Assembly: GCF_014204625.1 (NCBI RefSeq)
Contig: NZ_JACHLU010000003.1
Span: 1-64,000 of the forward strand
Length of the DNA: 64,000 nt
From: Gillisella vitis
GTDB lineage: Bacteria > Pseudomonadota > Alphaproteobacteria > Rhizobiales > Rhizobiaceae
Direction: 5' to 3'
Below the pieces are notes generated by a model. It saw nothing but the letters and a program-made list of their open reading frames with translations. It ran no database searches and had not been told where the DNA came from. This document shows, one piece after another, positions 47,709 to 56,262 of the stretch. Both the position numbers and the translations under genes were made by a program. Position 1 is the first letter of the stretch, and every line of letters starts with the position of its first letter.

Positions 47709-48219
47709 TTGAGTGGTTTTCATTCTCCAAAAGCCATTGCTCCAGCGCAGCGACGACCTTGAGCCGCAGGGCTGCCTTGCGGGCCATGGCTTTCAGCAGG
47801 GAACGGTCATTCGCCCCAAAGCCCATGTCCTGCATGATGTCCAAAGGCGTCATGCCGCGTGCTCTCATGATGACTTCTATACGGGCAATGGTTTGCGGCA
47901 ACAGATAGCGCCCATTGGCAATCAGTTTGTGGCTTTCCTGATCGCAAATAACGGTTTTGGGAGAGGTGAGGTCTGATGTCTTGAGATACTCTTGCGCGGT
48001 CAGCCATGCAAGAAACTCACTCCTCTCCTTGAGCGTTGCTTTTTTCCAGGAATTCTTGAGCTTTTGAAAACGGCTTCGCTCAGAGCTTATCCCGGCCACC
48101 TCCAGCGCAACACGCAGCGATGGAATGCGTCCAGCCATAAAATCATTGTACACTCCGGGAAATGCCAGTCGAAGACGTTCCGCATCAACAGCTTTCGCCG
48201 GTTTTTCTTTTTTCGCCAT
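47698..48219 (-). CDS. Unknown basic protein at the edge of the prophage patch
   Basis: A 173-residue Lys/Arg-rich soluble protein I do not recognise. It starts [19 protein letters not shown] and shows mostly predicted helix, with [20 protein letters not shown] and a C-terminal part ([20 protein letters not shown] to [16 protein letters not shown]) that could be a small DNA-binding or replication-linked module. The charge and position suggest a phage or plasmid origin. Its stop overlaps the 3' end of pncB by 11 bases, which is unusual for a long-settled gene pair. Confidence 0.65.
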   Translation of the reverse strand: MAKKEKPAKAVDAERLRLAFPGVYNDFMAGRIPSLRVALEVAGISSERSRFQKLKNSWKKATLKERSEFLAWLTAQEYLKTSDLTSPKTVICDQESHKLIANGRYLLPQTIARIEVIMRARGMTPLDIMQDMGFGANDRSLLKAMARKAALRLKVVAALEQWLLENENHSITP

Positions 48220-48597
48220 GATCAACCAGCCATACTCTTTCGCGCTGATCTATCCTGCTTTGAAACATAAGGCGACCCAAACGACATGGTTTCATGCAAG
48301 AGATGAGGTTTTGATCGCTGGATTTCAGCAAAAATATGGTGGGTGCCATAGATGAGTCGTCTTCAATCTCAGCGGCGCTTGCCCGCAACCTTGTCAGCCG
48401 CCCAAAACTGTCAGCGTCTGATACGGCCATCATGAAGAGCGATCTCACGGGCGGTATGCCGACACAATCCGCCACCGTTACAAGGAAGGCGGACGCGCCG
48501 TGCTGATCGTGATTGCGCACGAGGTGAAGCACCATGGCCTGTTTGCGGTTGATCGTCTCGCTTGAATGGCTGGCATGGCTCAACCTCGGGCTTTCGT
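48220..48597. other. Debris without a secure gene
   Basis: About 380 bases. On the plus strand 48420-48563 is open and reads HGRYADTIRHRYKEGGRAVL and on to HHGLFAVDRLA, with protein-like composition but no start and no family I know. On the minus strand a frame (48185-48616) starts inside repeat copy 2. Probably remains of a decayed gene. Confidence 0.45.
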
Positions 48598-48699
48598 TAG
48601 AGTTTGTCAGGGACAAGTGGAACCCGGTTCTCCTGATGAGACAAACGAAAACAAAGAAATGACGAGGCCGTCTGATTCAGTCTGAACCTGACAAACTTT
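48598..48699 (+). repeat. Dispersed intergenic repeat, copy 2
   Basis: The best-preserved copy: AGTTTGTCAGG (48601-48611) and CCTGACAAACT (48688-48698) are exact inverted ends. It lies at the broken 5' side of the terminase remnant, so it marks or caused the truncation point. Confidence 0.87.
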
Positions 48700-48705
48700 C
48701 GCAAC

Positions 48706-49479
48706 ACAGATAGGGTTTCCGAGCTGATCGATTATGGCAGCCGCGTCAATTCCGGCGATATTCAAGACCCAAGCTTTCACCTGACACTCTCTGCCGCGCC
48801 CGCAGATGCCGACCCGTGGAGCTTTGATGCGTGGATTGCCGCAAACCCGGCGCTGGTGGATTTTCGATCCTTGGAGGACGTGGAGCGCCAAGCCTCACAG
48901 GCCCGGCTTGTGCCGTCCAAGGAAAGCGCATTTCGAAACCTGATCCTCAATCAGCGGGTTTCCGCCATGTCGCGCTTTATCCATAAGGCCGAATGGGACC
49001 GCTGCAATGGCGCGGTGGACCTTGCCTGCCTTGCGGGCCGCGAATGCTATGGCGGGCTTGATCTGTCCGGCTCGCGTGACCTCACGGCCTTTGTGCTGGT
49101 GTTTCCGCAAGAGGGCCGGCGGTTTGATGTGCTGTGTCAGTTCTTCATGCCAGAGGCGAATATTACTGAGCGTTCCAACGAAGACCGCGTTCCCTATGAG
49201 CTTTGAGCAAAACAGGGCTATAGGGATATGTCGCCCGCCGTGCATACGTTGGAGCGCAACGTTGCCGAACAGCTCTTGCGCCATGGTGGAAACCCGGTGC
49301 TGAATATGTGTTCGGCAAATGCCGTTGTCACCCGTGATCCTGCCGGAAGCCGCAAGCTGGATAAAAGCAAGGCCACGGGCCGCATTGATGGGCTGGTGGC
49401 CTTGGCGATGGCGTTGCAGGTGAGTGGACGCCATGAGCCGGAATCTCTCCCGGCTTGGGTGTTGGATGCAATGGGATGA
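48706..49479 (+). pseudogene. Phage terminase large subunit, decayed
   Basis: Remnant of a TerL protein. The N-terminal ATPase half is missing; the frame opens with VSELIDYGSRVNSG and runs through FRSLEDVERQASQA, FRNLILNQRVS and the nuclease-domain motif YGGLDLSGSRDLTAFVLVF. At 49204 a TGA stands where the family has Trp (RVPYEL-stop-AKQGY), a probable TGG to TGA change. About 50 residues are then missing before RDMSPAVHTLERNVAEQLL, and the C-terminus (AVVTRDPAGSRKLDKSKATG) is normal. So there are three lesions: 5' loss, nonsense codon and in-frame deletion. No capsid or portal gene is nearby. Confidence 0.85.
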
Positions 49480-49487
49480 ATGTAGAA

Positions 49488-50201
49488 TTATATTTTATTA
49501 TGGCTTGCAGAAAATATGCTTTCACGAAACATATCTATTATTCTTTGAGGAAGATTGGATGTGTATATTGGATTTGGTTCCGGCTTGTCATTCTTTTTAA
49601 TTAAAACATATCGCCATTCATCTTCAATAGAAAATTTATCCGGCTTTGTGAACGCTTGTTCAATTAATCTTTGACGCGAATTATAATTTAGTCCACTCAT
49701 TTGAACGACTGCGGAATCAATTTTATTATATCTATCCTTGTATACGACTCTTTTTGAAATCCAATAATTTCCTTCACCAAATAGGTGATCTGACATGTGC
49801 TTCAGCGCAAATAAAAATGTATTTCTATGTATTTCTATGTACTCAGTTAAGCTGGGGTTTGGTTTATATTCATCGATCCCGTTCATTAGATTTTTGTGGC
49901 GGATTGCGCTGTGTCCTCCTCTCGATGCGCAGAATATATTACAGTTAATTCGTTCATTTATATCAATAGATGTACCACTTAAGGCACCTGCAATAGTTAC
50001 ATTGCTAAATGTGTTTGTATCGATTGACCCTGACCAATTAAAAAGGTCTCCAACAACATGTGTTGCTCCAACACCTTCCGCAGTGTCACTTAGGAGGCCG
50101 GTACTCTCTCCCTTTGAATATTCACCGTGCGTACCGATCCTGAAATGGCCGCGTAACATTCTCTCTTTGTTTTCCGGGGTGCAATGTTTGGTTAGTAGCA
50201 A
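49488..50201 (-). CDS. AT-rich cargo gene, unknown protein
   Basis: A 237-residue soluble protein, far more AT-rich than its neighbours. It starts with TTG (50201) after AAGGA; no ATG is available. Readable segments are FRIGTHGEYSKGE, NIFCASRGGHSAIRHKN, and a late FSIEDEWRYVLIKK that recalls the EWR motif of DUF2971-type proteins found in mobile and defence islands; this resemblance is weak. Opposite in strand to the phage remnant and enclosed by two copies of the terminase 3' end, it looks like a recently acquired cargo gene. Confidence 0.6.
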   Translation of the reverse strand: MLLTKHCTPENKERMLRGHFRIGTHGEYSKGESTGLLSDTAEGVGATHVVGDLFNWSGSIDTNTFSNVTIAGALSGTSIDINERINCNIFCASRGGHSAIRHKNLMNGIDEYKPNPSLTEYIEIHRNTFLFALKHMSDHLFGEGNYWISKRVVYKDRYNKIDSAVVQMSGLNYNSRQRLIEQAFTKPDKFSIEDEWRYVLIKKNDKPEPNPIYTSNLPQRIIDMFRESIFSASHNKI

Positions 50202-50342
50202 ATGGATTTTCCTTATGGTTGTATTTCTAATTAATGATTTTCTTTTGTTGTTTGCAACAAGATTTCATTCCAAGCTATGCCAAAAATATATTTTTGACAT
50301 GTGCCACAATGGCGTGGGATGCTTGTTGAGAGTGCAAATTGA

Positions 50343-50448
50343 ACAAAAGTAAGGCCGCATTAATGGGCTGGTAGCCTTGGTAATGGCGTTACCAGTCAGT
50401 GGGCGTCATGAGCCGGAAACGCTTCCGGCTTTGGATGCGATGGGGTAG
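50343..50448 (+). repeat. Second, diverged copy of the terminase 3' end
   Basis: Bases 50343-50448 align with 49361-49479 in the same orientation (TTGATGGGCTGGT, ATGAGCCGGAA, TTGGATGCRATGGG blocks) with small deletions and about 20 percent changes. Together they flank the cargo gene as direct repeats of about 110 bases. Confidence 0.85.
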
Positions 50449-50451
50449 TGA

Positions 50452-51489
50452 CTACTTCTTGCCGCGTGGTGGTTTCGGTAGCTCTTTCGCAGCTTTAGCC
50501 AAGTCGTTAATTGTGGCTTTGGCTTGCTGCTGCCGTTCCAATTTTCGCTGCTGATCAAATTTATCGTACTGCGCTTCAGCGTGACGCTTCGCTTTGGCGG
50601 CGCTGACACTTCCGCCGTCTCGCAATACGCGCCTGCCAAGGCCTTTCAATTGTTGTTCAAGCAGTTGTTCTGCGTCACGCATGACAACCAAGCGCCCCAT
50701 ATCGAGCTGATCTTCAAAAATATCCAACAGTATTGTTGTTAGCCGATTTAATTCTTTTACTTCTGCTTCCGCCAAATAGTTTTTAGAAACGGCAATGTCT
50801 GTTTTTCGGATATTGTCGTTGGGCCATGTCTGGAGACCCATGTTGTCAGCACTGTGCTTTGCCCGCGACATAATGATTTCCGCAGGCGTTTGAGACACAA
50901 CAGCAAAAATCAGTTTCGCTTGGGTATGTTGATAAAATTCGCGGGCGGCCTCTGTCGATCCATCATAGTCTTGGCACATCGAGCAAATTTTGCGAAGTTC
51001 AGCATAGACATTCGCCTCATCTGCGCGAATGTCCCGGATGATTTCTTTAAGTTCGGCAATTCGGCCAGCGTTTTCAGGCTGCTTGAGGCGTGGCGTATCA
51101 ACCACAAAGCCCTTTTTGGCAAATTGAACGAGAACCCCTGTTGCCCAGCGCCTGAACAGAGTGGCTTGTGCGGATGAAACGCGATAGCCGACGGATATTA
51201 CAACGTCGAGATTATAGAGCGTAGCGGGTCGTCCGGGAGTTGTTTGCACTTTTTGCAAAGAACTCGCCTCGTCCAATTCCCCCTCTTCGAAAATATTGTT
51301 TATGTGTCTGGAAATGCTGGAAACGTCGCGTCCGAAAAGCTCACCTATTTGAGCTTGCGTCATCCAAAGGGTTTCGCCTTGGTAGCGAATATCAAGACGC
51401 ATTCCTTTGTCGGTGCCATAAACGAGAAACTGATCTCCCGTTTCCATATCTTCTATCAGCTCAATTGGGTTGTTTTCATTTTCGCTCAT
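50452..51489 (-). CDS. RhuM-family protein
   Basis: A 345-residue member of the virulence RhuM family, first seen in a Salmonella pathogenicity island and frequent on phages and defence islands. The N-terminal domain (LDIRYQGETLWMTQAQIGEL, FGRDVSSISRHINNIF) is helix-turn-helix-like; the centre holds AREFYQHTQAKLIFAVVSQT and PAEIIMSRAKHSADNMGLQT, close to Fic/DOC-partner text; the C-terminus is a highly charged coil (KFDQQRKLERQQQAKATIND). Biochemical function is not established. I use the ATG at 51489; two in-frame starts up to 51507 exist and no good ribosome site is seen. Confidence 0.87.
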   Translation of the reverse strand: MSENENNPIELIEDMETGDQFLVYGTDKGMRLDIRYQGETLWMTQAQIGELFGRDVSSISRHINNIFEEGELDEASSLQKVQTTPGRPATLYNLDVVISVGYRVSSAQATLFRRWATGVLVQFAKKGFVVDTPRLKQPENAGRIAELKEIIRDIRADEANVYAELRKICSMCQDYDGSTEAAREFYQHTQAKLIFAVVSQTPAEIIMSRAKHSADNMGLQTWPNDNIRKTDIAVSKNYLAEAEVKELNRLTTILLDIFEDQLDMGRLVVMRDAEQLLEQQLKGLGRRVLRDGGSVSAAKAKRHAEAQYDKFDQQRKLERQQQAKATINDLAKAAKELPKPPRGKK

Positions 51490-51597
51490 TGGCAACATCC
51501 GAATCAAAAAGAAATTATAACGTTTTTTTAACTTTACGCCCGACCCTTCACAATTTTCATCAACAAAAATTACCCCTGCCGCCTCCGGTGTGGCCTT

Positions 51598-51648
51598 TAA
51601 AGCCTGTCGCAGTGAATAGGATTCACTGCGACAGGCTTTAGCTTTTTT
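51598..51648 (+). terminator. Very strong orphan terminator
   Basis: A 20-bp perfect stem (51598-51617 with 51621-51640), three-base loop and a GCTTTTTTGTTTTT tail. It points along the plus strand, where no intact gene ends, so it is probably left from a deleted plus-strand gene. Confidence 0.85.
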
Positions 51649-51669
51649 GTTTTTCGCATGTACGTTATC

Positions 51670-51934
51670 GTTTTATTGAGGACAATAAAACGCGACATGC
51701 TTTAGCGCGTCCACGGTGCGCTCTTTCAATTCTTCACCAGCTTCAAATCGTGAGACTGCGCCGGGAGCAACCTTGGCAAGTTGTGCGAGTTCGCGCATTC
51801 CCAAACCAAGGGCGGCGCGAGCCGGAGGTGCTTCCGATCTGAGTATTGGAAGTTATTTGAAATGCTCTCAATGGTAGCATATCGCCAATTTATATCTTTT
51901 ATTGCATGTCGCGTTTTATTGTCCTCAATAAAGC
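51670..51934. repeat. 31-bp inverted repeat around XRE debris
   Basis: Arm 51670-51700 and arm 51904-51934 are reverse complements over 30 of 31 bases. The left arm codes for the last residues of the XRE remnant, so the right arm is an inverted copy of that gene's tail. Each arm also contains a small palindrome, CGTTTTATTG/CAATAAAACG. Confidence 0.85.
51673..51829 (-). pseudogene. XRE helix-turn-helix regulator, 5'-truncated
   Basis: The minus strand reads ARAALGLGMRELAQLAKVAP then GAVSRFEAGEELKERTVDAL and stops after FYCPQ. This is the typical small phage or plasmid XRE domain, but the first helix is lost and a stop lies just upstream in frame. It overlaps one arm of an inverted repeat. Confidence 0.7.
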
Positions 51935-52072
51935 GACAACGCACATGCAACAAAACCAAGAGAAAAAGCCATCGCGGGGGAGAAAAAGCGAACAAATTCC
52001 GTCCAACCTGTCAAAAAAGCTGGACAAACGAAAGGCGATTAATATGGAAAATCAACGGGTTGTTTAAAAGAA

Positions 52073-52162
52073 TGGCGGACAGGGAGGGATTCGAACCCTC
52101 GGTACGCTTTCACGCACACACGCGTTCCAGGCGTGCGCCTTAAACCACTCGGCCACCTGTCC
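52073..52162 (-). tRNA. tRNA-Ser (GGA)
   Basis: A 90-base class II tRNA. GGACAGG at the 5' end (52162) pairs with CCTGTCC, then discriminator G and encoded CCA. The anticodon loop CTGGAAC gives GGA, reading UCC/UCU. A long variable arm and the T-loop GGTTCGAATCC are present. It bounds the prophage-like patch on the right. Confidence 0.96.
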
Positions 52163-52360
52163 GTCTTTTGAAGAGCGATATTGCAAAGCAACTCGTCTGT
52201 TCGGGGCGGACATATATCAAGGATTCTCGCACGATCAACCCATATTTGACAGTTTTTCGACATTCATACCGAAAACTTTTATCAATATGCCATGAGTTTG
52301 GTTGGGAAGGCGGGTTTGATCCTGTAAAATGATCAGGATCGGGGGCGCAGGGATGTTGGT

Positions 52361-52681
52361 ATGATGCGGTTTTTATGTCGTTTTTTCAGTCTTGTCTCGC
52401 TGGTTCTGGCCATTGGCGCTGGCGTGACCGATTCGATTGAATCGGTGGCCTCCTCTGCTGTGGTTACAACGCCTTTGGCATCGCTTTGGGCCGATGTTGA
52501 TGCATCTGGTCTTGCTCTGGTCAAACAGTGGGTCGCTACCCATATAGGGGCTTGGGCGCTGCAATTGGTGGAAAATGCTGTTTTGCAGCAGCCCGCTTTT
52601 GCAATTTTCCTGGGCCTTGCGCTGGTGTTGTGGCTGGCTGGATACAAGCACCCATCTGCCGCTGGTCGATTTTCAGCCTGA
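52361..52681 (+). CDS. Small membrane protein of unknown function
   Basis: A 106-residue protein with an N-terminal hydrophobic helix (5-25), a soluble middle containing [20 protein letters not shown], an amphipathic stretch and a second strong membrane helix (75-95). It resembles a conserved small protein often found directly upstream of msrA in rhizobia, as I recall. Its stop is 20 bases before msrA, so the two are probably co-transcribed and may share an oxidative-stress role. Confidence 0.7.
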   Translation: MMRFLCRFFSLVSLVLAIGAGVTDSIESVASSAVVTTPLASLWADVDASGLALVKQWVATHIGAWALQLVENAVLQQPAFAIFLGLALVLWLAGYKHPSAAGRFSA

Positions 52682-52701
52682 GCCACGATAGGAGAAATAC
52701 C

Positions 52702-53352
52702 ATGTTCCTCAATGCGATGCTGAACAAGAAAACGCTGATGCCAACGGCTGAAACCGCATTGCCGGGTCGGCAGGTGCCGGTTCTTGGACCTGCGCAGCAT
52801 TTTGTCTCTGGCAGACCCCTGCAAGGGCCCTATCCTGAGGGTTTCAAGACGGTCTATCTCGGGATGGGGTGTTTTTGGGGCGCGGAGCGGCTGTTGTGGA
52901 ATACGCCGGGTGTATGGGTGACGGCCGCAGGTTATCAAGGCGGGTTTACGCCCAATCCAACCTATGAAGAGACCTGCACCGGACAGACTGGCCATACGGA
53001 AGTGGTCAAGGTTGTCTATGATCCGGCGGATGTGTCGCTGGAGAGTTTGCTGAAGATTTTCTTTGAGGCGCATGACCCAACGCAAGGGATGCGTCAGGGC
53101 AATGATGTTGGCACCACCTATCGGTCTGCCATTTATGTCGATAATGACGCCGATCTGGCCGTGGCCCGCAAGGCGCAAGGTGCGTTTCAATCTGCCCTGA
53201 AGGCGGCCGGTCATGCAGCGGACATCACCACGGAAATTGTGCGGGCTGGCCCGTTTTATTATGCCGAGGATTATCATCAGCAATATCTTGCCAAAAACCC
53301 CCGTGGCTATTGCGGCTTGCGCGGCACGGGTGTCTCTTGCCCAATTGGCTAA
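52702..53352 (+). CDS. msrA: Peptide methionine-S-sulfoxide reductase
   Basis: A 216-residue MsrA that repairs Met-S-sulfoxide. The catalytic Cys is in [12 protein letters not shown]; substrate residues follow in [20 protein letters not shown] and [14 protein letters not shown]; the recycling cysteines are in [12 protein letters not shown]. The N-terminal 45 residues ([19 protein letters not shown]) are the extension of the long, MsrA1-type enzymes. The ATG at 52702 follows TAGGAGA. Confidence 0.95.
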   Translation: MFLNAMLNKKTLMPTAETALPGRQVPVLGPAQHFVSGRPLQGPYPEGFKTVYLGMGCFWGAERLLWNTPGVWVTAAGYQGGFTPNPTYEETCTGQTGHTEVVKVVYDPADVSLESLLKIFFEAHDPTQGMRQGNDVGTTYRSAIYVDNDADLAVARKAQGAFQSALKAAGHAADITTEIVRAGPFYYAEDYHQQYLAKNPRGYCGLRGTGVSCPIG

Positions 53353-53581
53353 AAAAACAGCAGCGCGGCTGATTTCGGTCGGGATAATGCGCGTTATCCC
53401 GGCAAAATCTCCATTCATCCACTGATATTTACCGTTTGAAAAAAATCTGGTGAATTTTTTCAAAAGGCGTGCAAGGATGTGGCCCAGCCAAACCTTAGAG
53501 GGGGGCAGGTGCGCCTATGTCATGTCGTCACACCGGCATGGGGCAAGCCTATAACATCAATAGCAACATCAGGGCTGCACA

Positions 53582-54574
53582 ATGAAGAAATCCCTTATTA
53601 CGTTGTTTGCCATGGCCGCTATGTCGGCATCGGCGCTTGCTGCCGAGATCAAGCCTGCGCTGGTTTACGGCACTGGTGGCAAATTCGACAAATCCTTCAA
53701 CGAGGCAGCATTTCAGGGCGCTGACAAGTTTGAGAAGGAAACCGGGATCAAGTTCCGTGATTTCGAACCAACCAGCGATACCCAGGGCGAGCAGGCCATT
53801 CGCAATTTTGCATCCAAGGGCTTTAGCCCGATTGTGGCTGTTTCCTTTGCCTGGAGCTCGGCGATGGAAAAGGTTTCTGCCGAATTTCCCGATACAAAAT
53901 TCGTGATTGTCGACTCGGTGGTGGATAAGCCGAATGTTCGCTCGGTTGTGTTCCGCGAAGAGGAAGGCTCTTACCTCGTTGGTCTTCTGGCTGGTATGGC
54001 CTCGAAAACCGGCAAGGTCAGCTTTGTCGGCGGCATGGATATTCCGCTGATCCGCAAGTTTGAATGTGGTTACGAGCAGGGCGCACGCGCTGCCAATCCG
54101 AAGATTGAAGTGTTGCAAAACATGGTTGGTACCACGGGTGCGGCCTGGAATGACCCTGTTCGCGGTGGCGAATTGGCGAAAAACCAGATCGACCAGGGCT
54201 CTGACGTGATTTATGCAGCGGCGGGTGCCTCCGGCATGGGTGTGTTGCAAACGGCAGCAGATGCCAAGAAGCTGTCGATTGGTGTGGATTCCAACCAGAA
54301 CCACCTGCACCCCGGCTCGGTTTTGACCTCCATGGTCAAGCGCGTCGATCTGGCTGTGTACAATGCCTATACCGATGCCAAGAACGACAAATTTACCCCC
54401 GGCCTTCAGGTGCTGGGTGTCAAGGATGACGGCGTTATGGCTGCCATGGATGACAATAACAAGGCACTGATTACCCCGGAAATGAAGGCCGCAGTTGAAA
54501 AGGCCAAGGCTGATATGATTGCCGGAACCCTCAAGGTTCACGATTATATGGCTGATAATTCCTGCCCGAAATGA
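53582..54574 (+). CDS. BMP-family nucleoside-binding protein of an ABC transporter
   Basis: A 330-residue periplasmic binding protein. The signal peptide ends at SALAAE (about 21) and is not a lipobox, unlike PnrA or TmpC lipoproteins. Family markers are VYGTGGKFDKSFNEAAFQGA, VVDKPNVRSVVFREEEGSYL and VGLLAGMASKTGKVSFVGG. BMP proteins bind purine nucleosides, and the cdd-pnp-deoCA genes downstream support nucleoside import. A terminator-like hairpin follows (54584). Confidence 0.9.
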   Translation: MKKSLITLFAMAAMSASALAAEIKPALVYGTGGKFDKSFNEAAFQGADKFEKETGIKFRDFEPTSDTQGEQAIRNFASKGFSPIVAVSFAWSSAMEKVSAEFPDTKFVIVDSVVDKPNVRSVVFREEEGSYLVGLLAGMASKTGKVSFVGGMDIPLIRKFECGYEQGARAANPKIEVLQNMVGTTGAAWNDPVRGGELAKNQIDQGSDVIYAAAGASGMGVLQTAADAKKLSIGVDSNQNHLHPGSVLTSMVKRVDLAVYNAYTDAKNDKFTPGLQVLGVKDDGVMAAMDDNNKALITPEMKAAVEKAKADMIAGTLKVHDYMADNSCPK

Positions 54575-54583
54575 TCTGACGTC

Positions 54584-54619
54584 AGGGCGCAGGCGGTGTT
54601 GCCGTTTTGCGCCCTTTTT
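54584..54619 (+). terminator. Partial terminator between binding protein and transporter
   Basis: AGGGCGCA (54584-54591) pairs with TGCGCCCT (54608-54615), then TTTT. It would let only part of the transcripts continue, so the binding protein outnumbers the membrane complex. Confidence 0.75.
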
Positions 54620-54737
54620 ATGTGAAGAGCATCCGCTTCTGTTGCTGGGGAGGTGGGTGTGCCTGATGTGTTTATATCAGCGGTTTCCGATTAGTGGGTA
54701 CGACCCGATTTGAAGCCGCTCCAGTCTCCGGAGCCTT

Positions 54738-56255
54738 ATGGACGTGGTTCAAGCGCCAGCGATCGAGCTGATCGGGATCGACAAGAAATTCGGTCCTGTT
54801 CATGCCAACAAGAATATCAACCTCACGGTGGCCAAGGGCTCTATCCACGGCATTATCGGTGAAAATGGGGCCGGAAAGTCGACATTGATGTCGATTCTCT
54901 ACGGGTTTTATCAGGCCGACAGCGGCGTGATCAAAATCAGCGGTGAGCCGACCCATATCAAGGATAGCCAGACAGCGATTTCCGCAGGTATTGGCATGGT
55001 GCATCAGCATTTCATGCTGGTGGATAATTTCACCGTGCTGGAAAACATCATGCTGGGGGCCGAAGGCGGTATGCTGATGGCCAAGGGCACGGCCGCAGCG
55101 CGGCTGTCGCTCAAGCAGCTTGAGACAGATTATGGCCTGGATGTTGATCCCGATGCGGTGGTGGAAGAGCTGCCGGTCGGGCGTCAGCAGCGGGTAGAGA
55201 TTCTGAAAGCGCTCTATCGCGGTGCCGATATTCTGATTCTGGATGAGCCAACCGGCGTGCTGACGCCGGCGGAAGCTGATCATCTGTTTAAAATTCTGGG
55301 TGTTTTGCGCGATCAGGGCAAGACGGTCATTCTGATCACCCACAAATTGCGCGAAATCATGGCGATTACCGATACGGTATCGGTGATGCGCCGTGGCGAA
55401 ATTGTTGCTACCCGTCGCACCAACAATACCACGGTCGAAGAGTTGGCCGAGCTGATGGTCGGCCGCCGCGTGCTGTTGCAGGTGGACAAACAACCCGCCA
55501 ACCCGCGCGATGTGCTGTTGTCGGTACGCAATCTGACCGTCAAGGACAGCCGTGGTGTCACCATGGTGGATGATGTGTCGTTTGATGTGCGCGCAGGCGA
55601 AATCCTCGGCGTTGCAGGTGTTGCTGGCAATGGCCAGAGCGAGTTGCTGGAAGCCATTGCCGGGATTCGCAAACCTGTCTCCGGCGAAATCTTTATTGAG
55701 GGTAAGCCGGTGACCGGGTTTGACCCGGCGCATCTGCGCAGGCTTGGCCTTGGCCATATCCCGGAAGACCGCCATCATATGGGGCTGGTTTTGCCGTTTG
55801 AAGAAAGCCAGAATGCGATTTTAGGCTATCACCGTGATAGCCGTTACGGCAAAGGTGTGTTTCTTGATCCGACCGCCATTCGCAAGGCGGCGGAGGTCGA
55901 AATTGCCAAATATGACATTCGCCCGCCCAATCCACGGCTGAAAACCGCCAATTTCTCCGGTGGCAACCAGCAGAAAATTGTGGTGGCCCGCGAAATCGAG
56001 CGTGATCCGAAATTGCTGATCATTGGCCAGCCCACCCGTGGGGTTGATATTGGCGCGATTGAGTTCATTCATCGCCGGATCATCGAGACGCGGGATGCGG
56101 GCAAGGGCCTGCTGCTGGTATCGGTAGAACTGGATGAGATTCGCGCACTTTCCGACCGGATTCTGGTGATGTTTGCTGGCAAGGTTGTGGGTGAAAAGAC
56201 GGCAGATGCCGATGAACAGACGCTGGGCCTGATGATGGCCGGCATTGCCGCTTGA
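54738..56255 (+). CDS. Nucleoside ABC transporter, double ATPase
   Basis: A 505-residue protein with two ABC domains of the ribose/nucleoside type. The first has Walker A GENGAGKST, Walker B ILILDEPTGVLTP and a weak signature (LPVGRQQRVEI). The second has a degenerate P-loop (GVAGNGQSELLEAIAG) but a good signature (FSGGNQQKIVVAREIE). One functional and one degenerate site is usual in this group. It drives the two permeases downstream, whose genes follow at 7 and 12 bases. Confidence 0.92.
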   Translation: MDVVQAPAIELIGIDKKFGPVHANKNINLTVAKGSIHGIIGENGAGKSTLMSILYGFYQADSGVIKISGEPTHIKDSQTAISAGIGMVHQHFMLVDNFTVLENIMLGAEGGMLMAKGTAAARLSLKQLETDYGLDVDPDAVVEELPVGRQQRVEILKALYRGADILILDEPTGVLTPAEADHLFKILGVLRDQGKTVILITHKLREIMAITDTVSVMRRGEIVATRRTNNTTVEELAELMVGRRVLLQVDKQPANPRDVLLSVRNLTVKDSRGVTMVDDVSFDVRAGEILGVAGVAGNGQSELLEAIAGIRKPVSGEIFIEGKPVTGFDPAHLRRLGLGHIPEDRHHMGLVLPFEESQNAILGYHRDSRYGKGVFLDPTAIRKAAEVEIAKYDIRPPNPRLKTANFSGGNQQKIVVAREIERDPKLLIIGQPTRGVDIGAIEFIHRRIIETRDAGKGLLLVSVELDEIRALSDRILVMFAGKVVGEKTADADEQTLGLMMAGIAA

Positions 56256-56262
56256 GGTTTTG

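Noticed and set aside
48185..48616. 143-codon minus-strand frame
   Set aside because: It starts with TTG inside repeat copy 2, overlaps the gene at 47698-48219 on the same strand in another frame, and shows no protein family or ribosome site.
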